Part shown: in pieces, positions 22,739 through 29,012 of the stretch
Position numbering within the stretch: the stretch's first letter is position 1
Layout: each line of letters starts with the position of its first letter
NCBI GenBank assembly: GCA_937950325.1
Contig: CALFDJ010000024.1
Span: 1 to 29,012 of the forward strand
DNA length: 29,012 bases
Direction: 5' to 3'
Source of the DNA: an uncultured Collinsella sp.
GTDB lineage: Bacteria > Actinomycetota > Coriobacteriia > Coriobacteriales > Coriobacteriaceae
The notes under the pieces: generated by a model
Databases searched by the model: none
What the model was told of the DNA's origin: nothing
The model's input: only the letters and a program-made list of their open reading frames with translations
Made by a program: the position numbers and the translations under genes

Positions 22739-23581
22739 CTAACCCAGCAGCTTATCCAGCGCCACCGCAATGCCGTCTTCGTTATTATTGGCGGTCACCA
22801 TCTGGGCTACAGCCTTGACCTCATCGACGGCGTTGCCCATGGCAACACCGGTGCCGGCCCACTCAATCATGGACTTGTCGTTCTGGCCGTCGCCAAACGA
22901 GACGACCTCGCTGGCATCGATGCCGAGCTTGGGCAGGGCACCCTCGAGCGCGCGGGCCTTGTCGATACCAGGCGCCGTGTACTCAAAGTACCAGTCGGCC
23001 GTAAACATGCCCGAAAGCGTCTGGGTAAAGGGCGCATACATCTCCTCGTAATGCGCCTGCAGGTAGGCCGGATCGCCTGCCGTCAGCAGCTTGTCTACGG
23101 GATAAGTGTCCACGACCTCATGCAAGCTCTCGACCTCGCGGATCTTAAGGTCGCAGGCATCGCGCTCGTATTTGACGATATTCTTCTGCGAGCCGTCCGG
23201 CAGTGTAATCATGCAGCGATACGAGTCCTCTACATGCAGGTCGCGCCCGAGCGAGATCATGGGGATCACATCATAGTTTTGCAGGTGATCAATCAGACGG
23301 TGCAGTTCGTCAGCTGGCATGGCCTGGTCAAAAAGGACCTCATCGGTCTGAGCGTCGACAACATGCGCGCCATTGAAAGCGACTAGCAGACCGTCATGGT
23401 TTTGGAGGTCGAGCTCCTGTGCCAGAGCATGTAGCCCCCATGCGGGACGACCCGAAGCCAAGATGAGCTTAATGCCCGACTCCTGCGCCGCGAGCAGCTT
23501 TTCGCGCGTACGCGGGCTGATCACCTTCTGATCGTTGGTGAGCGTACCATCGATATCCATTGCGATGGCTTTAATTGCCAT
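22739..23581 (-). CDS. Cof-type HAD-IIB family hydrolase
   Basis: The ATG at 23581 follows AAGGAGG by 6 bases. The 280-residue protein has motif I AMDIDGTLTNDQ (7-18, Asp9 and Asp11), motif II LILASGRPAWGL (39-50), the IIB cap with VAFNGAHVVDAQTDEVLFDQ, and the C-terminal motif VVSFGDGQNDKSMIEWAGTGVAMGNAVDEVKAVA (Asp in FGDGQND). This is the Cof group (YidA, YbjI and similar), sugar-phosphate or nucleotide phosphatases of wide specificity acting in the cytosol. A -10-like TAAGAT lies about 30 bases upstream (about 23615-23620), with a poor -35. The true substrate cannot be read from the sequence. Confidence 0.9.
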   Translation of the reverse strand: MAIKAIAMDIDGTLTNDQKVISPRTREKLLAAQESGIKLILASGRPAWGLHALAQELDLQNHDGLLVAFNGAHVVDAQTDEVLFDQAMPADELHRLIDHLQNYDVIPMISLGRDLHVEDSYRCMITLPDGSQKNIVKYERDACDLKIREVESLHEVVDTYPVDKLLTAGDPAYLQAHYEEMYAPFTQTLSGMFTADWYFEYTAPGIDKARALEGALPKLGIDASEVVSFGDGQNDKSMIEWAGTGVAMGNAVDEVKAVAQMVTANNNEDGIAVALDKLLG

Positions 23582-24070
23582 ATGTGCCTCCTTGCATCGT
23601 TTTTATCGCGCACTATCTTATCCGAGCCGGGGCACGTTCGCACGGCGCGCGTATGACGGTTGCAAAACCACCCCATTTGAAACAAAGACAAAAAAGTGCT
23701 TGCAAAGACGCGTTCCGACATATAAGTTGATAAAAGACCGCCGTTGCGGTTTTAAGTAGATCGAGCATATGAAGTTTGAGTTTTAGCGTGTAAGAGAAGG
23801 AAGATCGGCAAAGTACAACCCCAAACGCAATGACAACTTAATGAGGTAACTGCCACATGTGAGGCACCCAGGGCATTGCTGTCTCGATTTTGAGCACGAT
23901 GCCTTCCGCCTTGCATGGGCCGTTCCATCCCGCCCCTGCAGCAACTGCCTCACGGGCTCATTGAAAACCGCATAGCACCCCAACGTCAGCACATCACCCA
24001 CGGCAAGCACATCACTCACGACAACCAACACATCAACAAACAGCACGAACATCAACCGATTGGAGAAGCT
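23582..24070 (+). promoter_or_regulatory. long leader of the VirD4-ClpP operon: promoter, early hairpin and CA-rich segment
   Basis: The 489-base gap between divergent genes holds a plus-strand promoter candidate (TTGCAA 23700-23705, TATAAG 23721-23726, 15 bases apart). A hairpin follows at once (AAAAGACCGC 23732-23741 with GCGGTTTT 23746-23753, loop CGTT), ending in T. A third part from about 23980 to 24055 is rich in C and A and poor in G, with ACATCA four times. No gene is convincing here; the open frame through the CA-rich part has no ribosome binding site. The layout suggests a regulated 340-base leader, perhaps with a Rho-use site. Confidence 0.35.
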
Positions 24071-24961
24071 ATGACAAACCACCACGCTGAAGACGGCGAT
24101 AAGAAAAGCATTCTGGATGCCCGCATTGAGCGAGCATATGCAAACGAATATGACGCCGCCTTTGCCGCCGCGACCATCAAGAACTACGCGTCGCTACCGC
24201 TCGCGACGATCTTGGCCGATCACCCTCAACTGCTGAAGCGCTGCACAAAGATCATGGGCGACCCCGACATTCGCAAACTGACAGACCCCTATGCCCCAAA
24301 ACGCGACAACGATTCGCACATTCTTACCGTAGGCTGCCTAGCCCATATGCTTACGGCGCTCGACACGAAACTCAAGCTCGAATGGGAACCCGACGAGCGG
24401 CATGAACTCGAAAGCAAGCGGAACACCCTGCGCACCGCACTGTTCCTTCCGTTGGACGGCCTCAAGCGCTGCAACGTCGAGCTCAATTCACAGGCGCGGC
24501 AAAAGCCCGGGACCACGGGGCAGAAAACTCCTAGACCCCATGTGGCCATCGTCGACCGCAACCGATATAACCGCATGACCGCGCACTTTTCTGCCGAGGG
24601 AGCAGCCATAAGGACGCTGATCGACCTGCTGTGCCTCCTGAGCATCAACGAACTATTTGAGGGCTATCTCGCCCTTGTTCCCGCGACGGCACCCAAGTCG
24701 GTAGCAAAGATCATCGAGACCTGCAGACGCCAGTTTGAGCGCCATCGCAATGGCAGCGAGATGAACGCCAGCATCGCGCAGTACTACGCGGCTCATTACA
24801 AAAATGACGGATGTGCCCCTATCGAGCATCAGCTGCGGCTCGCCTACACCACGCCCGTCGCAACGCTCCATCGCTTTGGAGCCCTTGGCGCTTGCGAGCC
24901 GCACGAACAGGCAGCCTGCCCCACAACCGAGCTCGATCTCAGGCTCGGACGAACCCTGTAG
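24071..24961 (+). CDS. unrecognised 296-residue protein, first gene of the ClpP-VirD4 operon
   Basis: The ATG at 24071 follows TTGGAGAAG by 5 bases. The product is soluble, mostly helical and charged, with no signal peptide or membrane segment and no motif I recognise. Features are an N-terminal helix region (KSILDARIERAYANEYDAAFAAATIKNY, described only), DNDSHILTVGCLAHMLTALDTKLKLEW near residues 77-103, a basic middle (about 140-165) and a hydrophobic helix TLIDLLCLLSINELFEGYLALV near 180-200. Cys residues are scattered and form no zinc motif. The frame is open upstream to 23915, but that part codes a His-rich run from CA-rich DNA and has no ribosome binding site. It lies 63 bases before the ClpP-like gene and is probably cotranscribed. 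Confidence 0.7.
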   Translation: MTNHHAEDGDKKSILDARIERAYANEYDAAFAAATIKNYASLPLATILADHPQLLKRCTKIMGDPDIRKLTDPYAPKRDNDSHILTVGCLAHMLTALDTKLKLEWEPDERHELESKRNTLRTALFLPLDGLKRCNVELNSQARQKPGTTGQKTPRPHVAIVDRNRYNRMTAHFSAEGAAIRTLIDLLCLLSINELFEGYLALVPATAPKSVAKIIETCRRQFERHRNGSEMNASIAQYYAAHYKNDGCAPIEHQLRLAYTTPVATLHRFGALGACEPHEQAACPTTELDLRLGRTL

Positions 24962-25024
24962 CCCGCCAGCCCCTCCGCGGGCAACAATCCTATTCCACAA
25001 CACAACCAACAGAAAGGAGTCCTC

Positions 25025-25642
25025 ATGGACACCAATCATTCCCCCATCATCAGCCCCCTCACCATGCGTGAATCCGCCCGAGGTATCACGCTCACCAGCA
25101 TTTACGATGAGATGCTCGCCCGTCGCGAGCTCTCCGTCATGGGAAACATCGAAACCCCGATGGCCCACGACCTATGCCAGCAGATTCGTCTGCTCGATGC
25201 CACCGACCCCAGCCGCCCCATCACCATATTTGTCGCCAGCGCCGGCGGAAGCGTGCGATCGGGTCTTGCGATCTATGACGCCATGCGCCTCGCATCGTGC
25301 CCCATCCGCACCGTCTGCCTGGAATTCGCCGCGTCCATGGGCGCCGTGATCTTTATGGGCGGCGACGATCGCCGTATGGCGCCCCATGCAGAGCTCATGA
25401 TTCATGACCCGCTGATCCCCCAGGGAGCAGGCGGCTCGGCACTTGCGTTGCAGGAAACCAGCCGGCGTCTCATGCAGACCCGCAAGACCCTCACGCAAAT
25501 CCTCTCGGACCGCAGCGGCCTCACGCCCAAGCGCATCCAGTCCCTCACTGCAAAAGACACCTACCTTTCGGCCGAGCGCGCCGTCGAGCTCGGCTTTGCC
25601 CACGAAATTCTCTCGACCACCAAGGAGGTCGCCCATGTCTAA
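25025..25642 (+). CDS. ClpP-like serine protease
   Basis: The ATG at 25025 follows AAAGGAG by 5 bases. The 205-residue protein is a full ClpP fold with all three catalytic positions: Ser104 in EFAASMGAV, His127 in MIHDPL and Asp178 in AKDTYLSAERAVELGF. The handle and oxyanion region FVASAGGSVRSGLAIYDAM (69-87) is the usual NSPGG..xGLAIYDxM in altered form. It differs from housekeeping ClpP (about 195 residues) in the N-terminal loop region and in ASAGG for NSPGG, so it is a divergent paralogue, like those on phages and conjugative elements. It overlaps the VirD4-like gene by 8 bases, so the two are translationally coupled. Confidence 0.9.
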   Translation: MDTNHSPIISPLTMRESARGITLTSIYDEMLARRELSVMGNIETPMAHDLCQQIRLLDATDPSRPITIFVASAGGSVRSGLAIYDAMRLASCPIRTVCLEFAASMGAVIFMGGDDRRMAPHAELMIHDPLIPQGAGGSALALQETSRRLMQTRKTLTQILSDRSGLTPKRIQSLTAKDTYLSAERAVELGFAHEILSTTKEVAHV

Positions 25643-26939
25643 CCTCGCCAGCCGCCTCGCCGCATCTGAGTCCGCATCGTCCACCATCCTCGCCAAGGAT
25701 CGAACGCTCTCCTGCGACACCCGCCAAACGGGACTCAACAACAACGCACTTGTGATCGGCCCCTCGGGAGCCGGCAAGACCCGAAACGTCCTCAAGCCCA
25801 ACCTGCTGCAAATGAACGCAAGCCACATCGTGCTCGACACCAAAGGCACGCTCTGTCGCGAAGTGGGACCCGTGCTGGCAGCCCACGGTTACCGCGTGCA
25901 ATGCCTCAACTTCGCCGACCTCAACACCGTCCCGGCCCTTGCGCCCGGCATCGAGCGCTGCGGCTACAACCCCCTGAGGCACATTCGCCGCAAGGCGGAC
26001 GGCAGGCCCAACCAGCAGGACATCCTCTCGGTGGCAAAGGCCATCTGCCCCATCGAGGACAACAACCAGCCTTTTTGGGATCATGCGGCGGCAAACCTGC
26101 TGTCGTGTCTTATCGCCTACGTCACCGAACAGCTACCCGCCGACGAGCAGACGATCAGCTCGGTCATCAAGCTGATCGAGCACCTGCAGGACGGTGCCAC
26201 GGGTCGATTGTTTGACGACCTGATCACGACCGACCCCCAAAGCTATGCCCTCTCGCTATGGCGGCGCTACGCCATTACGCAAAATGCCGAGCGCATGCAC
26301 GCGAGCATCGTCGGCATCCTTGCCGAAAAGGTCATGTGTCTGGGATTCGACGGTGCGGCACAGCTCTATCGTGAGTGCCATCAGGTGAACTTCGCTTCCA
26401 TGGGACACACCCCCTGCGTCCTGTTTGTAACCGTGAGCGATATTGACCGCAATCTCGATCCGCTGACCGGCCTCTTTATTTCGCAGGCGTTTATGGGCCT
26501 CATTCGTGAGGCCGATAGGCAGCCCGACGGCAGCCTGCCCGTGCCCGTGCGCTTTATGCTCGATGACTTCGCAAATCTGCAGATCCCCCAGATCGACAAC
26601 GTGCTCTCGATTATCCGAAGCCGCAACATCTGGGCAACGCTGCTGCTGCAGTCGACCAACCAGCTCGATGCGCTCTATGGCGAGGCACGCGCACGCTCCA
26701 TCATGGGCAACTGCGACACGCATCTGGTGCTGGCGTTCCAGGATCCCGAGAGTGCCCGGGTGTTTTCCGACCGCGCCGACGCGCTGCCCAGCACGCTCAT
26801 GGCGACGCCGATCGATCGCTCGTGGCTCTTTGTGCGCGGTCGCACTCCCGAACAGGTCGAGCGCTTTAGGCTCGAAGACCATCCGCTCTACGGGGAGCTG
26901 CCCGAGGCGCAGCGAGACCATGCGGAGGCCGAGATCTAG
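25635..26939 (+). CDS. VirD4/TraG-like coupling ATPase without membrane anchor
   Basis: The ATG at 25635 (MSNLASRLAASESA) follows AAGGAGG by 6 bases, inside the end of the ClpP gene; the frame extends to 25443 only as a shadow of that gene. The 434-residue protein has Walker A GPSGAGKT (42-49), HIVLDTKGTL (64-73, for the usual DPKGE), the FWDHAAANLL helix (147-156), Walker B FMLDDFANLQIPQ (307-319), IIRSRNIWATLLLQSTNQLDALYG (326-349) and GNCDTHLVLAFQDPESARVF (358-377), the family's sensor region. It lacks the N-terminal membrane helices of VirD4 and TraG, and has Asp where Walker B usually has Glu (LDEFAN). No relaxase or secretion genes are near. Confidence 0.9.
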   Translation: MSNLASRLAASESASSTILAKDRTLSCDTRQTGLNNNALVIGPSGAGKTRNVLKPNLLQMNASHIVLDTKGTLCREVGPVLAAHGYRVQCLNFADLNTVPALAPGIERCGYNPLRHIRRKADGRPNQQDILSVAKAICPIEDNNQPFWDHAAANLLSCLIAYVTEQLPADEQTISSVIKLIEHLQDGATGRLFDDLITTDPQSYALSLWRRYAITQNAERMHASIVGILAEKVMCLGFDGAAQLYRECHQVNFASMGHTPCVLFVTVSDIDRNLDPLTGLFISQAFMGLIREADRQPDGSLPVPVRFMLDDFANLQIPQIDNVLSIIRSRNIWATLLLQSTNQLDALYGEARARSIMGNCDTHLVLAFQDPESARVFSDRADALPSTLMATPIDRSWLFVRGRTPEQVERFRLEDHPLYGELPEAQRDHAEAEI

Positions 26940-27017
26940 GCGCAGGGTTCTCGCGGCGCGCGGCGCCCCAGCGATGTTCCACAAAGGCCGTGCGCCCCGG
27001 GACTACGGCAAAGCAAA

Positions 27018-27047
27018 GGGGCCCGCATCCGATAGGATACGGGCCCC
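27018..27047 (-). terminator. terminator of pgi
   Basis: In minus-strand RNA 13-base arms pair fully with one G-U (27035-27047 with 27018-27030) around a TATC loop, followed by TTTGCTTT. In plus-strand RNA one position is C-A, so it serves pgi mainly, but it may also stop the convergent VirD4 operon. Confidence 0.85.
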
Positions 27048-27080
27048 TGACTATAAGGCGCGATGCGTTAACAGCAGCGA

Positions 27081-28775
27081 CTACTTGCGATGCGCGCGAT
27101 AGAACTCGATGAGCGCCTGGGTCGAAGCGTCCTGCTCGGCCTTGGCGGCGTCGTCGTGGAAGGCCGGGGTGATCTGCTTGGCAAGCTGCTTGCCAAGCTC
27201 GACGCCCCACTGGTCGTAGGAATCGATGCCCCAGACCGTGCCCTCGACAAACGTGATGTGCTCGTACAGGGCGATGAGCTCACCGAGTGCGAACGGGGTC
27301 AGCGTGTCGCCGAAGATCGAGGTCGTCGGGCGGTTGCCCTCAAAGCAGCGGGCCGGGACGATCTGCTCGGGCGTGCCCTCGGCACGAACCTCGTCGGCCG
27401 TCTTACCAAAGGCGAGCGCCTTGGTCTGGGCCAGGAAGTTGCCCAGGAACAGCTCGTGCACGTCCTGACCGCTGTCGGTCGCAGGGTTGGCAGTGTTGGC
27501 GAAAGCGATAAAGTCGGCCGGGACCACCACGGTGCCCTGGTGCAGCAGCTGGTAGAAGGCGTGCTGACCGTTGGTGCCGGGCTCGCCCCAGAAGATCTCA
27601 CCGGTATCGGAGGTCACGGCGCTGCCGTCCCAGCGGACATGCTTGCCGTTGGACTCCATGGTGAGCTGCTGCAGGTAGGCCGGGAAACGGTGCAGATACT
27701 GGCAGTACGGAAGCACGGCGTGGCTCTTGGAGCCGAAGAAGTTGACGTACCAGACGTTGAGCAGGCCCATCAGCGCGACGGCGTTGTTCTCGAGCGGCGT
27801 GTTGCAGAAGTACTCGTCGATGGCATGGAAGCCCTCGAGGAACTGCTGGAAGCGCTCGGGGCCGAGGACGACGATCAGCGACAGGCCCACGGCGGAGTCG
27901 ACGGAGTAGCGGCCGCCGACCCAGTTCCAGAAACCGAAGGCGTTGGCGGGGTCGATGCCGAAGGCCTCGACCTTGTCGAGTGCGGTGGAAACGGCGACGA
28001 AGTGCTTGGCCACGGCCGCGGCGTTCTGCTCATCGGAACCGTCGATGGCGCCCTGAGCCTTGAGCTGCTCGAGCATCCAGGTCTTGACCTCGCGGGCGTT
28101 GGTGAGGGTCTCGAGCGTGGTGAAGGTCTTGGAGACGATGATCACGAGCGTGGTCTCGGGATCGAGGCCCTTGAGCTTCTCTGCCTGATCGTTGGGGTCG
28201 ATGTTGGAGATATAGCGGCAGTCGATACCGGCGTCGGCATAGGGACGCAGGGCCTCGTAAGCCATGACCGGGCCCAAATCGGAGCCGCCGATGCCGATAG
28301 ACACCAGGTGCTCGATCTTCTTGCCGGTAACGCCCTTCCACTCACCGGAGCGCACGCGCTCGGCGAAGGCATACATGCGATCGAGGACCTCGTGCACGTC
28401 GGCGACGACATCCTGGCCGTCGACAATGAGCTGGCCCTTATCGCTTGCCGGACGGCGCAGCGCGGTGTGCAGGACGGCACGGTCCTCGGTGGTGTTGATG
28501 TGCTCGCCGGAGAACATGGCGTCGCGGCGCTCCTCGAGCTTCACCTCGCGGGCAAGATCGCACAGCAGCTTGACGGTCTCATCGGTCACCAGGTTCTTCG
28601 ACAGATCGAAGTGCAGGTCACCGGCGTCAAAGCTCAGCTTGTTCACGCGCTCGGCATCGGCGGCGAACCAGGCCTTGAGGTCGATACCATCGGCCTCGAG
28701 CTTCTCCTGATGAGCCTCGAGTGCCTTCCAAGCGGCAGTCGACGTAGCATCGATAGGTGCGGCAACAGTTGCCAT
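27081..28775 (-). CDS. pgi: glucose-6-phosphate isomerase
   Basis: The ATG at 28775 (MATVAAPIDATST) follows GAGGAGG by 5-6 bases; the frame to 28814 upstream has no site. The 564-residue enzyme has the long (eukaryotic/E. coli-type) Pgi architecture with two SIS domains. HLVSIGIGGSDLGPVMAYEAL is the first signature, VSKTFTTLETLTNA the phosphate loop, FGFWNWVGGRYSVDSAVGLS the second signature, then GEIFWGEPGTNGQHAFYQLLHQG with the active-site Glu/His and a C-terminal SYDQWGVELGKQLAK with the catalytic Lys. It converts glucose 6-phosphate to fructose 6-phosphate in the cytosol. This is a housekeeping gene and the natural exit for glucose 6-phosphate from the FrlB reaction. Confidence 0.97.
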   Translation of the reverse strand: MATVAAPIDATSTAAWKALEAHQEKLEADGIDLKAWFAADAERVNKLSFDAGDLHFDLSKNLVTDETVKLLCDLAREVKLEERRDAMFSGEHINTTEDRAVLHTALRRPASDKGQLIVDGQDVVADVHEVLDRMYAFAERVRSGEWKGVTGKKIEHLVSIGIGGSDLGPVMAYEALRPYADAGIDCRYISNIDPNDQAEKLKGLDPETTLVIIVSKTFTTLETLTNAREVKTWMLEQLKAQGAIDGSDEQNAAAVAKHFVAVSTALDKVEAFGIDPANAFGFWNWVGGRYSVDSAVGLSLIVVLGPERFQQFLEGFHAIDEYFCNTPLENNAVALMGLLNVWYVNFFGSKSHAVLPYCQYLHRFPAYLQQLTMESNGKHVRWDGSAVTSDTGEIFWGEPGTNGQHAFYQLLHQGTVVVPADFIAFANTANPATDSGQDVHELFLGNFLAQTKALAFGKTADEVRAEGTPEQIVPARCFEGNRPTTSIFGDTLTPFALGELIALYEHITFVEGTVWGIDSYDQWGVELGKQLAKQITPAFHDDAAKAEQDASTQALIEFYRAHRK

Positions 28776-28834
28776 AGAGTCCTCCTCAGCATACGGGCGC
28801 ACGCCTCCATGCACCCGGACATTCAGATGCCACT

Positions 28835-28840
28835 ATTCTA
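28835..28840 (-). promoter_or_regulatory. -10-like box of pgi
   Basis: TAGAAT on the minus strand, about 60 bases before the pgi start codon; no good -35 lies at 17 bases (a TTGACC is only 5 bases upstream). Confidence 0.35.
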
Positions 28841-28901
28841 GCGCAGGTCAAGACTACAATCAGCGAGCGTTGCCAATCGGCCCCCAAACGGCAGCCGATC
28901 A

Positions 28902-28964
28902 AAAAGGGACAGGCTTATTTTGGCAGGTCAAACGCTTTACCAACCAAAAATAACCCGTCCTTTT
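28902..28964. repeat. imperfect inverted repeat upstream of pgi
   Basis: The left arm (about 28902-28928) and right arm (about 28939-28964) are nearly complementary over about 25 bases: AAAAGGGACAGGC..TATTTTGGCAGGT against ACCAACCAAAAATAACCCGTCCTTTT in two pieces, with small indels. A 10-base loop lies between. It could be a dispersed intergenic repeat or a terminator for a gene beyond the right edge. The remaining bases to 29012 show nothing else I can support. Confidence 0.5.
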
Positions 28965-29012
28965 AATATGAGCAGGACATTGTCAAGAGGCAAAATCGGG
29001 CCTGGCCCCAAC

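Noticed and set aside
23754..23790. Five-codon leader peptide (ATGAAGTTTGAGTTTTAG)
   Set aside because: No run of regulatory codons and no ribosome binding site; a chance short frame.
23915..24070. His-rich N-terminal extension of the 296-residue protein (HITHGKHITHDNQH)
   Set aside because: It comes from the CA-rich leader, has no ribosome binding site at 23915, and a good site precedes the ATG at 24071.
27090..28841. 583-residue open frame on the plus strand opposite pgi
   Set aside because: It is the antisense shadow of a clear, GC-rich pgi gene; its translation is Val/Gly/Leu/Asp-rich with no family motif, and no ribosome binding site leads it.

Overview
This window looks like chromosomal DNA of a high-GC, Gram-positive gut actinobacterium of the Coriobacteriia, most likely Collinsella. 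The main reasons are the GC-rich coding sequence with strong GGAGG-type ribosome binding sites and a fructoselysine (Amadori product) catabolic operon of the kind known from this genus. The genus call is recognition, not a database result.

Layout. (1) Positions 1-2900 are a markedly AT-rich accessory patch on the minus strand: a small conserved protein, a DUF2087 gene broken by a one-base frameshift, an MFS_3 exporter and a B12-type radical SAM protein that is cut off just after its CxxxCxxC motif. The first ~110 bases are GC-rich again and may be the end of an insertion element. (2) 3051-5452 holds two plus-strand genes: a two-membrane-segment protein with a Ser/Thr/Gln-rich tail, and a protein with a LOTUS-like N-terminus and a conserved C-terminal domain on a long acidic, proline/alanine-rich linker. 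(3) 5508-5663 is a strongly structured intergenic element, followed on the minus strand by ettA and an sdpR-sdpI pair. (4) 8805-10396 holds tcdA and a TatD-family nuclease on the plus strand.

(5) 10476-20903 is one long minus-strand catabolic gene train. It begins with a GntR/UTRA regulator (21122-21865), then a promoter and a perfect inverted-repeat operator. A YfcC-type transporter, an Amidohydro_3 protein, FrlC-like epimerase, FrlB-like deglycase and FrlD-like kinase follow. A strong terminator-like hairpin lies inside the train at 14981-15014. After it come a second PfkB kinase, an Amidohydro_2 protein, a YjbQ protein, a BtpA/SgcQ-family protein (frameshifted in a run of six G) and an FGGY kinase. 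The likely work is uptake of a fructoselysine-like compound, phosphorylation, deglycation to glucose 6-phosphate plus lysine, and epimer handling; the second half looks like an added sugar or acid branch of unknown substrate. Two HAD phosphatases (22016-23581) sit upstream as separate units.

(6) 24071-26939 is a compact plus-strand operon: an unrecognised 296-residue protein, a catalytically complete ClpP-like protease and, overlapping it by 8 bases, a VirD4/TraG-like ATPase with no membrane anchor. No relaxase or type IV secretion gene is present. This is my best candidate for an undescribed system. (7) pgi (glucose-6-phosphate isomerase) closes the window on the minus strand, followed by an intergenic inverted repeat. 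I saw no rRNA, tRNA or CRISPR array.
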